Notes: generated by a model from the sequence alone, not told the origin. Counted from the stretch's first letter, positions 1 through 6,586 are shown. The stretch: 8,851 bases of DNA from Candidatus Symbiothrix sp. (GCA_031270525.1 JAISXN010000199.1:1-8851), one strand, 5' to 3'. Numbers and translations: made by a program.

Positions 1-207
1 TTGGGGTATTATCCGAAACAAAAAAGGGAAGTTGTACCGAATCAACGGCATGGAAGATCATATACATATTCTTATCGTGAAAAAGAAAAAGTCATCCGAT
101 ACATCATCAACCAACAAGAGCATCATAAGGAAGAGAGTACGAATGAAGAATGTGAACTAATTTGTAAAGAAAATGGCATTGAGCCGGAATATCCTTCTAC
201 TTGTTAA
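1..207 (+). CDS. C-terminal part of a Y1 (IS200-like, REP-associated) transposase, partial
   Basis: The frame is open from the first base of the window, so the TTG at position 1 is probably an internal codon and the N-terminal part, with the HUH metal-binding motif, lies upstream. The 68 visible residues resemble the C-terminal end of Bacteroidota REP-associated tyrosine transposases (RAYT, IS200-like). They contain TYSYREKEKVIRYIINQ, then EHHKEE, then NEECELICKENGIEPE. Y34 and Q38 of the fragment form the Y-x3-Q pattern in which the tyrosine is the DNA-cleaving nucleophile of this family. Such enzymes act on single-stranded DNA at hairpins, and three hairpins begin 10 bases after the stop. 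The segment just before the conserved block (PNQRHGRSY) and the short end (EYPSTC) fit the family less well, so this may be a decayed copy. The family call rests on memory of motifs; whether the gene is intact cannot be judged here. Confidence 0.68.
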   Translation: MGYYPKQKREVVPNQRHGRSYTYSYREKEKVIRYIINQQEHHKEESTNEECELICKENGIEPEYPSTC

Positions 208-216
208 TAGATATAT

Positions 217-312
217 TCAACCCACTTCGGGGTTGAGGGGAGAGTGGTTATTTCTCTATTCCCCAATCGCTTCGCTTCATTGGGGGTTATTAATATTCAG
301 ACCTGCGGTCTG
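217..312. repeat. Cluster of three REP-like palindromes downstream of the transposase
   Basis: Three perfect-stem hairpins lie in 96 bases. Hairpin A (217-236) has stem TCAACCC/GGGTTGA around ACTTCG. Hairpin B (261-285) has stem CCCCAAT/ATTGGGG around an 11-base loop. Hairpin C (298-312) has stem CAGACC/GGTCTG around TGC. Hairpins A and C are both introduced by ATATTCA (213-219 and 293-299), so the unit looks repeated about 80 bases apart. The spacer between B and C is AT-rich. Position, just behind a Y1 transposase reading frame, and structure match REP elements mobilised by RAYT proteins. No other copy of the whole cluster is seen in this window, so repetition across the genome is inferred. 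Confidence 0.7.
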
Positions 313-438
313 TCGCTTCTACTTAACACAGGGTTTTTCAACTGAGCCGTTACTTGCTCGAAAGAGCATAAGCACACAAACATGAGTTAATACTTTTCCG
401 CAAACAGTGCAATAATACTCTCTGACCGGATACTTCCT
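313..438. other. Intergenic stretch between the REP cluster and the nadE stop
   Basis: This short stretch lies between a plus-strand and a minus-strand gene that converge. It holds one compact hairpin at 353-372 (stem TGCTC/GAGCA, extended by CTT/AAG with one bulged T, closed by a GAAA tetraloop). The hairpin could be part of the 3' end of the nadE operon transcript, but no T-run follows it on either strand, so it is not a convincing intrinsic terminator. No coding region is supported here. Confidence 0.5.
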
Positions 439-2376
439 TCACAACCAAATCTCCGCAGAAGCGTCGCTCGGCATCCGCCAGTCGCCCCGCGGCGAGAGAT
501 TGATCGAACCGACTTTCGGCCCATCGGGAATACAACTGCGCTTGAACTGCTGACTGAAAAACCGCCGGTAGAAAACACTCATCCATTTTGAAATCACGGT
601 TTTATCATAAACCTTATGGAAGGCTTTTTGCGCCAGAAAGAAAATTTTAGCCGGGCGAAATCCGTAACGCAAAGTATAAAACAGGAAAAAGTCATGCAAT
701 TCGTAAGGGCCGACTACATCCTCGGTAAACTGAGTCATTTGTCCTTTGGCATCGACCGGAAGCAATTCGGGACTGACCGGAGTTTCAAGGATATCCAACA
801 AAGTTGCCCGGGCTAAATCGTCCATCTGATTTTCCGCTACCCACCGTACCAAATGGCGAACCAAGGTTTTCGGAATACCGGTATTCACGGCGTACATCGA
901 GATATGGTCGCCGTTGTAAGTCGCCCAGCCTAAAGCAAGTTCCGACAAATCGCCGGTTCCAACTACCAAGCCGTTCGTCTGATTGGCTATATCCATCAGG
1001 ATTTGCGTGCGTTCGCGGGCTTGGATATTTTCGTAAGTTATGTCGTGGACGGACGGATCGTGTCCGATGTCCTTGAAATGCTGTTCGCAAGCGGCGACAA
1101 TGCTGATTTCCCGGGAAGTGATTCCCAAAGCGCCCATCAAATGAAGTGCATTCGTGTAGGTGCGATTCGTTGTTCCGAAGCCGGGCATCGTTATTCCGTG
1201 AATCATTTTGCGCGAAAGACCTAATTTATCAATGGTTTTCACAGAAACCAGCAAAGCCAGAGTAGAATCCAGACCGCCGGATATGCCAAGTACCAAGGAT
1301 TTTACATTCGTGTGAACCAGCCGTTTTGCTAATCCCGACACTTGAATTGAGAAAATTTCTTCACAACTCTCGTCGTAATTTTCGGTAGCCGGAATAAAAG
1401 GCGTCGGATTAATCGTGCGGTATAATTCCGAATAACCGGATTCGTCTTCTTTAGTGGTTAGTGAGCCTGTCGAACTACAAACAACGATTTCCCGGTAGTT
1501 ATCGGGCACCGGACGACTGATGAAAGTCGTATTTTTCTTCCTTTCGGCATCCAACAGTTCAATATCTATTTCGTTGATAATCAACTGTTCATCGAATTGA
1601 AACCGTTCGGATTCCGCAAGCAACTTACCGTTTTCGTAAATATAGGCGTTTCCGGAATAAACCAAATCGGTTGATGATTCCCCGAAACCGGCCCCTGCAT
1701 AAACATACGCCGCCTGGCAGCGAGCTGATTGCTGGCTAATCAAAGACTTAACGTAATGCTGTTTCCCAATCAGTTCGTCGCTCGCCGAAAGATTGAAGAG
1801 CGCCTGAGCGCCGGCCATTGCATGGTAAGAACTCGGTGGAATGACCGACCAAACGTCTTCACAGATTTCTACGGCAAATTTTACCCCATCAAAATTGAAC
1901 AACAAATTGGCGCCGAAAGCGACCGTATCGCCGGCGTAGTTGATTTCGATCACCGGAATGTCCAAACGGTAAGGCTCAAACCAGCGTTTTTCGTAAAACT
2001 CCGAATAATTGGGAAGATAGACTTTAGGCACAATGCCGTAAATCTTGCCTTCGCGGCAAACGACAGCGCAATTGTAGAGTTTGGAATTGTGTTCGACCGG
2101 AACACCAACGATGAAAGTAACCGGCAAGGTTTCCGTTTCTTTTTTCAACCATTCTATGGTTTTTTCGGCCTCTTGCGTCAAAGTTTTCTGAAAAAACAAA
2201 TCAGCGCAGGTATATGCCGTAACCGACAATTCGGGAAAACAGACGATTTCGACCTTGTTTTCAACAGCTTTTCGAATCAAGTCTTTGATTTTCTTGATAT
2301 TGAACCGGCAGTCTGCTACTTTAACCTGCGGAATGGCTGCTGCTACACGATAAAATCCATGATTTAGCGTATTCAT
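439..2376 (-). CDS. nadE: Glutamine-dependent NAD(+) synthase
   Basis: This cytoplasmic enzyme catalyses the last step of NAD synthesis: ATP-dependent amidation of nicotinic acid adenine dinucleotide, with ammonia drawn from glutamine. The 645 residues show the two expected domains. The N-terminal nitrilase-fold glutaminase (about 8-275) has the catalytic triad E49 (in CFPELS), K118 (in VPKVYLPNY) and C172 (in EICEDVW). The C-terminal synthetase domain (about 335-645) has the ATP-binding PP-loop SGGLDST at 366-372 and the later GTGDLSELALGW segment. Length is normal for the long glutamine-using form. The ATG overlaps the stop of the acyltransferase gene by 4 nt (ATGA), so translation is probably coupled; it is the last gene of the five-gene run. 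The interdomain linker (about 297-315) carries a palindromic insert, listed separately. The protein stops directly after SAEIWL, with little tail. Confidence 0.97.
   Translation of the reverse strand: MNTLNHGFYRVAAAIPQVKVADCRFNIKKIKDLIRKAVENKVEIVCFPELSVTAYTCADLFFQKTLTQEAEKTIEWLKKETETLPVTFIVGVPVEHNSKLYNCAVVCREGKIYGIVPKVYLPNYSEFYEKRWFEPYRLDIPVIEINYAGDTVAFGANLLFNFDGVKFAVEICEDVWSVIPPSSYHAMAGAQALFNLSASDELIGKQHYVKSLISQQSARCQAAYVYAGAGFGESSTDLVYSGNAYIYENGKLLAESERFQFDEQLIINEIDIELLDAERKKNTTFISRPVPDNYREIVVCSSTGSLTTKEDESGYSELYRTINPTPFIPATENYDESCEEIFSIQVSGLAKRLVHTNVKSLVLGISGGLDSTLALLVSVKTIDKLGLSRKMIHGITMPGFGTTNRTYTNALHLMGALGITSREISIVAACEQHFKDIGHDPSVHDITYENIQARERTQILMDIANQTNGLVVGTGDLSELALGWATYNGDHISMYAVNTGIPKTLVRHLVRWVAENQMDDLARATLLDILETPVSPELLPVDAKGQMTQFTEDVVGPYELHDFFLFYTLRYGFRPAKIFFLAQKAFHKVYDKTVISKWMSVFYRRFFSQQFKRSCIPDGPKVGSINLSPRGDWRMPSDASAEIWL
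1459..1477. repeat. In-frame palindromic repeat inside nadE
   Basis: On the coding strand the element reads TAGTTCGACAGGCTCACTA: a 4-bp stem TAGT/ACTA around the 11-base core TCGACAGGCTC. From memory, that core is the loop of a short palindrome seen scattered through many bacterial genomes (as CCCT-core-AGGG and similar variants with different stems). Here it encodes about residues 300-306 of NadE (CSSTGSL) in the linker between the glutaminase and synthetase domains, where extra residues would be tolerated. The sequence is certain; that it is an inserted repeat is inferred. Confidence 0.5.
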
Positions 2377-3521
2377 TTGACTGATAGTTGGTTTTTTACC
2401 GGATTCGCATACATTTCCAGTATTTTTTCCGTCAGGAAAGGAATGTCTTTTTCCGGCAAGTCGATTTTTTCTAATTGTTTTTGCAAATAAGTATCAAAGA
2501 TTTCTTCATCTCCGGAAGTATATTTTCCCTTGAAAAAACCTTTTCCCCACAGACGATCGTAAGCGATGTAATTCACCGGATAAAATTGGTAATTCAGAAA
2601 AATTTCATTATCAATTAATTGAGAGATTTGAGGCGCTAATTTATTTCTGTTCAAATTCTTATCCAACCTTTCCAATTGGGAATTAATCGGTTTTCCTATC
2701 CTGAAACAGATGTTTCCCTTAAATCCGAATAAACCGGTTTGCATGTTTATCAAATCATCGTGTCGCGATTTCTTAAAATCCGGATTATCTCTTTTTTGTT
2801 GGAACTCCTTGGCTTTCAGGAAATCGCAAGGATCGTATTCATACGACAATGAAACCGGAGTAATATTCAGTTCGCTGATACTTTCCAAAAAATCTTTATC
2901 TCCACCCATAGCCAACATTTTCAAAAGGCTATCTTGCGTACGGTCGTTGGAATCTTTGGCGCGACCTTCCCGCTGGGCAATCCAGATTGATTCTTTCTTG
3001 TTTTTGATAACAAGATGAATGTACCGGGAAAGCTGCCCGGATACTTCAAGCATTTGCCGACCGGAAACGCTGCGCTTGACAATAAAACTTTTGTTTAACC
3101 GGACAATATCTTCTATCCAGGGAGAGAGCATCAAATTATCGCCGATAGCTATTTCCGGAGTACTGAAGCCGTTATTGAGCAGTAGAATGCTCAAAATAGA
3201 CGCATCGAGAATAATATCGCGATGGTTGGAGATATACAAATACGGTGAGTTTTTTGAAATATTCTCAAAACCTGCGCCGGTTACGCTCGTTGAATTTTTC
3301 TCAACTAACGTGATCACCAGGGATTTAATAATATTAAACTGAAGATCATTGACATTCCTGATATGCGAGATTTGAGATTTGAAAGATTCCCATTCTATTT
3401 CGGGGAAAAAATTGTTCGTGTATTCCCGGAGTCTGGGATTCTCAAAAAGACGTTGAATAACGGTTTCCACTTCGTCGTCGTTGTAAGGCCGGATATCATC
3501 AAATTCTGGGTTTATTTTCAT
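2373..3521 (-). CDS. PlsC-like glycerolipid acyltransferase family protein
   Basis: This is probably an acyltransferase of the glycerol-3-phosphate/lysophosphatidate family, transferring an acyl group during phospholipid synthesis; the exact acceptor is unknown. With the ATG at 3521 it has 382 residues, longer than classic PlsC (about 240). Recognisable blocks are SNHRDIILD (98-106, catalytic His100), FIVKR (146-150, substrate-binding block) and QREGRAKD (183-190, corresponding to the family's EGTRS block). The frame extends upstream to a TTG at 3548 and an ATG at 3542. I chose 3521 because this ATG follows the ddl stop by 1 nt and the product then begins MKINPEFDDIRPY, the start I recall for Bacteroidales relatives. 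The end overlaps nadE by 4 nt. The His-to-Asp spacing is one residue longer than the usual HX4D. No hydrophobic segment is long enough to be a clear membrane helix. Confidence 0.82.
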   Translation of the reverse strand: MKINPEFDDIRPYNDDEVETVIQRLFENPRLREYTNNFFPEIEWESFKSQISHIRNVNDLQFNIIKSLVITLVEKNSTSVTGAGFENISKNSPYLYISNHRDIILDASILSILLLNNGFSTPEIAIGDNLMLSPWIEDIVRLNKSFIVKRSVSGRQMLEVSGQLSRYIHLVIKNKKESIWIAQREGRAKDSNDRTQDSLLKMLAMGGDKDFLESISELNITPVSLSYEYDPCDFLKAKEFQQKRDNPDFKKSRHDDLINMQTGLFGFKGNICFRIGKPINSQLERLDKNLNRNKLAPQISQLIDNEIFLNYQFYPVNYIAYDRLWGKGFFKGKYTSGDEEIFDTYLQKQLEKIDLPEKDIPFLTEKILEMYANPVKNQLSVK

Positions 3522-3522
3522 A

Positions 3523-4566
3523 TTATTTTCTATTAAGTTCATATTCAATTATTTCAGTCATTACTTCCCGGATGTTTAAGCCGGCTGCTTTCACTTGTTG
3601 CGGGATAAAACTGGTTGCCGTCATACCCGGAGTCGTATTTACTTCCAACAGACGAACTTCGCCTTGCGGAGAAATAATGTAATCGACTCGGATAATCCCT
3701 TTAGCGCCAAGATAATCATAAATCTTTGCCGTCAAAGACCGGACTTCTTCGGTTAATGCCTGGGAAATGCGCGCCGGGGTAATTTCCGACACTTGACCGT
3801 TGTATTTGGCGTCGTAATCGAAAAATTCGTTTTGGGGAACGACTTCCGTAACCGGAAATGCGGTTTTCATGTCTCCAATCCGATAGCAACCACAAGTTAC
3901 TTCCGTGCCCTGCATAAAACTTTCCATCAAAACCTCATTCCCTTCCGTAAAAGCCAGATTAACAGCCATTTGTAGTTGCTCAACAGAATTTACCTTTGTA
4001 ATGCCGAAACTCGACCCTCCGTCGTTGGGCTTCACAAAAACAGGCAATCCAAGTTCAGAAATAATGTCTTCTCCATTCCAAGAGTCTTTTTTGCGAAGCA
4101 AAACGCAAGGAGCGGATTTTACCCCAAAACTTTGTAAATATTTCTTACAAAAATACTTGTTAAAAGTCAAGGAAGCTGCCAAAACCCCGCAACAGGAATA
4201 GGGAATGTCCAACATATCGAAATAACCTTGCAACAGGCCATCTTCGCCCGGAGTACCGTGAATGGTAATATAAGCAAAATCGAATTTCACTTTATCTCCG
4301 CTTTCCATAAAGCTGAAATCATTTTTATCAATCGGCGATTCTTCGTTATTCGGAAGTAGAGTGACCCATTTCTCTTTGGTTATCAACACGATATAGGATG
4401 CGTAGCGTTCGGGATCAATAAAAGATTGTATCCCCTGAGCGCTTTTCATCGAAACAACAATTTCAGATGAATAACCGCCGGCTATGATTGCGATTGTTTT
4501 TTTTCCGCAGGTCTTATGAAAATATTGCCTTTCAGGCAATGCAACTTTAATCGGATTACGTAACAT
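3523..4566 (-). CDS. ddl: D-alanine--D-alanine ligase
   Basis: This cytoplasmic ATP-grasp enzyme joins two D-alanines, giving the dipeptide that ends the peptidoglycan stem peptide. Family marks are IAGGYSSE (28-35, glutamate binding the first D-Ala), HGTPGEDG (103-110), the ATP-grasp segment VKPNDGGSSFG, FDYDAKYNGQ, and the metal- and substrate-binding end LLEVNTTPGMT (306-316). The 347 residues include about 21 ahead of the usual beginning of the family (KKTIAIIAGG), with no ATG available at the usual place. The only nearby alternative start in that stretch is a TTG at codon 10. The extension is encoded by a hairpin and a GACCTGCGG stretch that resemble the REP cluster, and is followed by a run of eight A. 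The ATG lies 3 nt after the rluD stop and the end is 1 nt before the acyltransferase ATG. No Shine-Dalgarno sequence is evident. Confidence 0.96.
   Translation of the reverse strand: MLRNPIKVALPERQYFHKTCGKKTIAIIAGGYSSEIVVSMKSAQGIQSFIDPERYASYIVLITKEKWVTLLPNNEESPIDKNDFSFMESGDKVKFDFAYITIHGTPGEDGLLQGYFDMLDIPYSCCGVLAASLTFNKYFCKKYLQSFGVKSAPCVLLRKKDSWNGEDIISELGLPVFVKPNDGGSSFGITKVNSVEQLQMAVNLAFTEGNEVLMESFMQGTEVTCGCYRIGDMKTAFPVTEVVPQNEFFDYDAKYNGQVSEITPARISQALTEEVRSLTAKIYDYLGAKGIIRVDYIISPQGEVRLLEVNTTPGMTATSFIPQQVKAAGLNIREVMTEIIEYELNRK
4505..4540. repeat. Possible REP-derived palindrome encoding part of the Ddl N-terminal extension
   Basis: On the coding strand a perfect 7-bp hairpin, ATTGCCT/AGGCAAT with loop GAA (4524-4540), is followed by an AT-rich spacer and then AGACCTGCGG (4505-4514). 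The same 10-mer is the first part of hairpin C in the REP cluster (299-308), where it also follows a hairpin and an AT-rich spacer. It encodes roughly residues 9-21 of Ddl, all upstream of the conserved domain. The hairpin and the 10-mer match are certain; common origin is inferred. The inner 8-mer ACCTGCGG also occurs by chance at 2324-2331 in nadE. Confidence 0.4.
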
Positions 4567-4569
4567 AAT

Positions 4570-5637
4570 TTAATAATTTAAGGGCACATTTAAATCTTTA
4601 AATTTCCCAATTAATCTTTCCATATCTTCCGGCAACTGGCTTTCAAAAAACATTTCTTTTCCGGTTTTTGGATGCACAAATCCCAGGGTTTGCGCATGTA
4701 AAGCCTGCCGCGGACAAATTTCAAAACAATTCCTGATGAATTGTTTGTATTTCGTTGTATGATTGCCTTTTAAAATTTCATGTCCCCCATACCGTTCGTC
4801 GTTGAACAAGGTGTGTCCGATGTATTTCAGATGCACCCTGATTTGATGTGTCCGTCCGGTTTCCAAGCGACATTCAATCAACGTGACATATCCGAATTTT
4901 TCCAAAACGCGGTAATGGGTAACGGCGTTCCGCCCGCTCTCTCCGTCGGGAAACACCATCATCAACAATTTGTCTTTGGGATTTCGTCCGATGTTTCCTT
5001 CAATCCGGCCTTCGTTTTCTTTTACATTTCCCCAAACCAAAGCTACATATTTTCTCTGGGTGGTTTTTTGAAAAAATTGCATGCCTAAATGTGTTTTCGA
5101 TTCCGGATTTTTAGCGATGACCAATAGTCCTGAAGTATCCTTATCAATCCGGTGTACCAATCCCAAACGCGGATCGCTCGTGTCAAATCCGGGCTTGTCT
5201 TTCATATACCAGGCGATGGCGTTCAACAGTGTTCCCGTGTAATTTCCGTGACCCGGATGAACAACCAGACCCGGCGGTTTGTCAATTACCATCACATCTT
5301 CGTCTTCATAAACAATATGCAGGGGAATGTTTTCGGGAATAATCTCCAATTCCCGCCGCGGACGGTCCATAACCACGGTAATGAGGTCCTCAGGTTTGAC
5401 CTTGTAATTGGATTTGACCGGTTTTCCGTTGGCGAGGATAAATCCGGCATCTGCCGCTAATTGGATACGGTTTCTGGAAGCATGTTCAATCCGGTCAACC
5501 AGAAATTTATCTACGCGCAGAAGGCTTTGCCCTTTGTCGGCGACAAACCGGAAATGTTCGTAAAATGCGTCTTCCTGTTCTTCGATAAAGCCCGCATCTT
5601 CCTCTATATCTTCTATATCTGTTACAATATCTTCCAT
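4570..5637 (-). CDS. rluD: RluA-family 23S rRNA pseudouridine synthase, RluD type
   Basis: The enzyme isomerises uridine to pseudouridine in RNA; the RluD type acts on helix 69 of 23S rRNA. The 355 residues show an S4 RNA-binding domain (about 38-95, LRVDKFLVDRIEHASRNRIQ onward) and a catalytic domain with VHRIDKDTSGL, in which D165 is the expected nucleophile, plus LETGRTHQIRVHL. The long form with S4 domain and the PPGLVVHPG block (121-129) favour RluD over RluA or RluC, although target specificity cannot be read from sequence. Residues 1-27 form a very acidic leader (EDIVTDIEDIEEDAG, then EEQED), partly built from a tandem 9-bp repeat, GATATAGAA followed by GATATAGAG. The ATG shares one base with the stop of the PASTA gene (TGATG), implying coupled translation. 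ddl follows after 3 nt. Confidence 0.94.
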   Translation of the reverse strand: MEDIVTDIEDIEEDAGFIEEQEDAFYEHFRFVADKGQSLLRVDKFLVDRIEHASRNRIQLAADAGFILANGKPVKSNYKVKPEDLITVVMDRPRRELEIIPENIPLHIVYEDEDVMVIDKPPGLVVHPGHGNYTGTLLNAIAWYMKDKPGFDTSDPRLGLVHRIDKDTSGLLVIAKNPESKTHLGMQFFQKTTQRKYVALVWGNVKENEGRIEGNIGRNPKDKLLMMVFPDGESGRNAVTHYRVLEKFGYVTLIECRLETGRTHQIRVHLKYIGHTLFNDERYGGHEILKGNHTTKYKQFIRNCFEICPRQALHAQTLGFVHPKTGKEMFFESQLPEDMERLIGKFKDLNVPLNY

Positions 5638-6272
5638 CAGAAATCGAATGAATTGTCGGAACCTTCGATTAATTCTTCATCTAATTGTGTTGGAATTTCT
5701 TCTAAAGAATCCAATAATTGTTCTCTTGCGCTGCTTCCAGAACTTACCAGAAGCGTCAAAACGGCATTTGCCGGAACTTTTTCCTTAATTTGAAGCGTTT
5801 GTCCCCGATATTCCACGCCGATAACCAAATCACGAAAATGTCCTTCCACCCATCTGGTCTCTATTCTTTCAAAGCCTAAGGCTTTTAACATGGCGGTGGC
5901 CTGCCTGTGGGATACATCCCTTACGTCGGGGATGGAAATCATTCCCGACGAATAGGAATTGAGCCGGATATAAACCGTTCGTCCTTTTTTTACTTTGGAG
6001 CCTACCGGGGGAATCGTTTCTATAATCGTTCCGGGGCTAACCGTTTTATTATAAGTAGAATCAATGACTTGACAAGCTAATTCTTTTGCTTCGAAAAGCG
6101 GTTTTGCGACTTCTAATTTCATCGCTTTCACATCCGGAATTTCAACCGATTCTCCGTGGTTGGTATAAGCATTTAACCATACCGAAATACCGGAAACCAA
6201 TATGGCAAAAAATAAAATTACAAGTAATAAATTCCTGATAATTACGTTCTTAAATATTTTTTCTAATCCCAT
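5637..6272 (-). CDS. Membrane-anchored protein with two PASTA domains
   Basis: The 211 residues comprise a short cytoplasmic start, one hydrophobic helix (about 10-33), two PASTA domains (about 43-106, beginning VEIPDV, and 111-178, beginning MISIPDV) and an acidic tail rich in Asp and Glu (184-211). The topology is probably a single-pass inner-membrane protein with the PASTA domains in the periplasm. PASTA domains in kinases and penicillin-binding proteins bind muropeptides or beta-lactams. Here no kinase or transpeptidase domain is present, so a sensor, scaffold or structural role in the cell wall is inferred only from domain and neighbours, notably ddl two genes on. It is the first gene of the five-gene run, with a TATTTTTG promoter element about 30 bases before the ATG, and it overlaps rluD by 1 nt. 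The biological role is not known to me. Confidence 0.9.
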   Translation of the reverse strand: MGLEKIFKNVIIRNLLLVILFFAILVSGISVWLNAYTNHGESVEIPDVKAMKLEVAKPLFEAKELACQVIDSTYNKTVSPGTIIETIPPVGSKVKKGRTVYIRLNSYSSGMISIPDVRDVSHRQATAMLKALGFERIETRWVEGHFRDLVIGVEYRGQTLQIKEKVPANAVLTLLVSSGSSAREQLLDSLEEIPTQLDEELIEGSDNSFDF

Positions 6273-6301
6273 GAGTATTCAATTTTATAACTTAATTGAC
6301 A

Positions 6302-6309
6302 CAAAAATA
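6302..6309 (-). promoter_or_regulatory. Bacteroidota-type -7 element for the PASTA-rluD-ddl-acyltransferase-nadE operon
   Basis: On the minus strand this reads TATTTTTG, an exact match to the Bacteroidota TAnnTTTG -7 motif, about 30 bases ahead of the PASTA gene ATG and just after the rpmH terminator. The upstream -33 TTG is not at ideal spacing: the nearest, within TTATTGTG, is only 14 bases away. The call therefore rests mainly on the -7 match and position. Confidence 0.55.
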
Positions 6310-6332
6310 CGAAAAAGAAAGCACAATAACGT

Positions 6333-6362
6333 AAAAAGGGAATAAACTTTTGATTTATTCCC
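6333..6362 (-). terminator. Intrinsic terminator of rpmH
   Basis: On the minus strand a perfect 9-bp stem GGGAATAAA/TTTATTCCC (6338-6362) encloses a 7-base loop and is followed at once by five T (6337-6333). It lies 26 bases after the rpmH stop and before the PASTA promoter, so it separates the two transcription units. The reverse reading lacks a comparable T-run. Confidence 0.85.
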
Positions 6363-6388
6363 CTTGTGTATTGTAAAAATACTACCGT

Positions 6389-6541
6389 TTATCCGTTGTA
6401 TTCATCGGAAACCGTTAATTTTTTTCTGCTTTTAGCTCTGCGGGAAGCTAATACCCTGCGGCCGTTAGCGGTTTCCATTCTGCTGCGGAATCCGTGTTTA
6501 TTCTTTCTTTTTCTGTTCGAAGGTTGAAATGTCCGTTTCAT
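6389..6541 (-). CDS. rpmH: 50S ribosomal protein L34
   Basis: This small gene encodes 50 residues starting [19 protein letters not shown], followed by the [18 protein letters not shown] block and a short SDEYNG tail. This is the signature of L34, a very basic protein bound to 23S rRNA in the large subunit, at its normal length for the Bacteroidota (slightly longer than the 46 residues of E. coli). The ATG at 6541 is the only sensible start. It has its own promoter (TTG-N20-TACCTTTG) and its own intrinsic terminator, so it is a monocistronic unit. It is not next to rnpA or dnaA as in many other phyla; on its downstream side stands the PASTA-rluD-ddl run. Confidence 0.97.
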   Translation of the reverse strand: MKRTFQPSNRKRKNKHGFRSRMETANGRRVLASRRAKSRKKLTVSDEYNG

Positions 6542-6586
6542 GACTTGTATTTATTTGTTTTTTCGATTTTTCGTACAATTAGGCCG

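Noticed and set aside
353..372. GAAA-tetraloop hairpin as a terminator of the nadE operon
   Set aside because: It is a good hairpin but there is no T-run after it on either strand; kept only as part of the intergenic description.
173..385. Plus-strand open frame of 70 codons running through the REP cluster
   Set aside because: It overlaps the transposase end, reads straight through three palindromes and shows no protein-like features.
330..441. Open frame continuing after the nadE TGA with a YYCTVCGK stretch (a CxxC pattern)
   Set aside because: The extension is only about 38 codons, NadE already ends at its normal place after the conserved RMPSDAS block, and one CxxC in a short frame is easily due to chance; no sign of recoding is seen.
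1729..2367. Plus-strand open frame of 212 codons opposite the nadE N-terminal domain
   Set aside because: It is exactly antisense to well-conserved nadE glutaminase codons, has no family features, and has no promoter or neighbours on that strand; it is a shadow of nadE.
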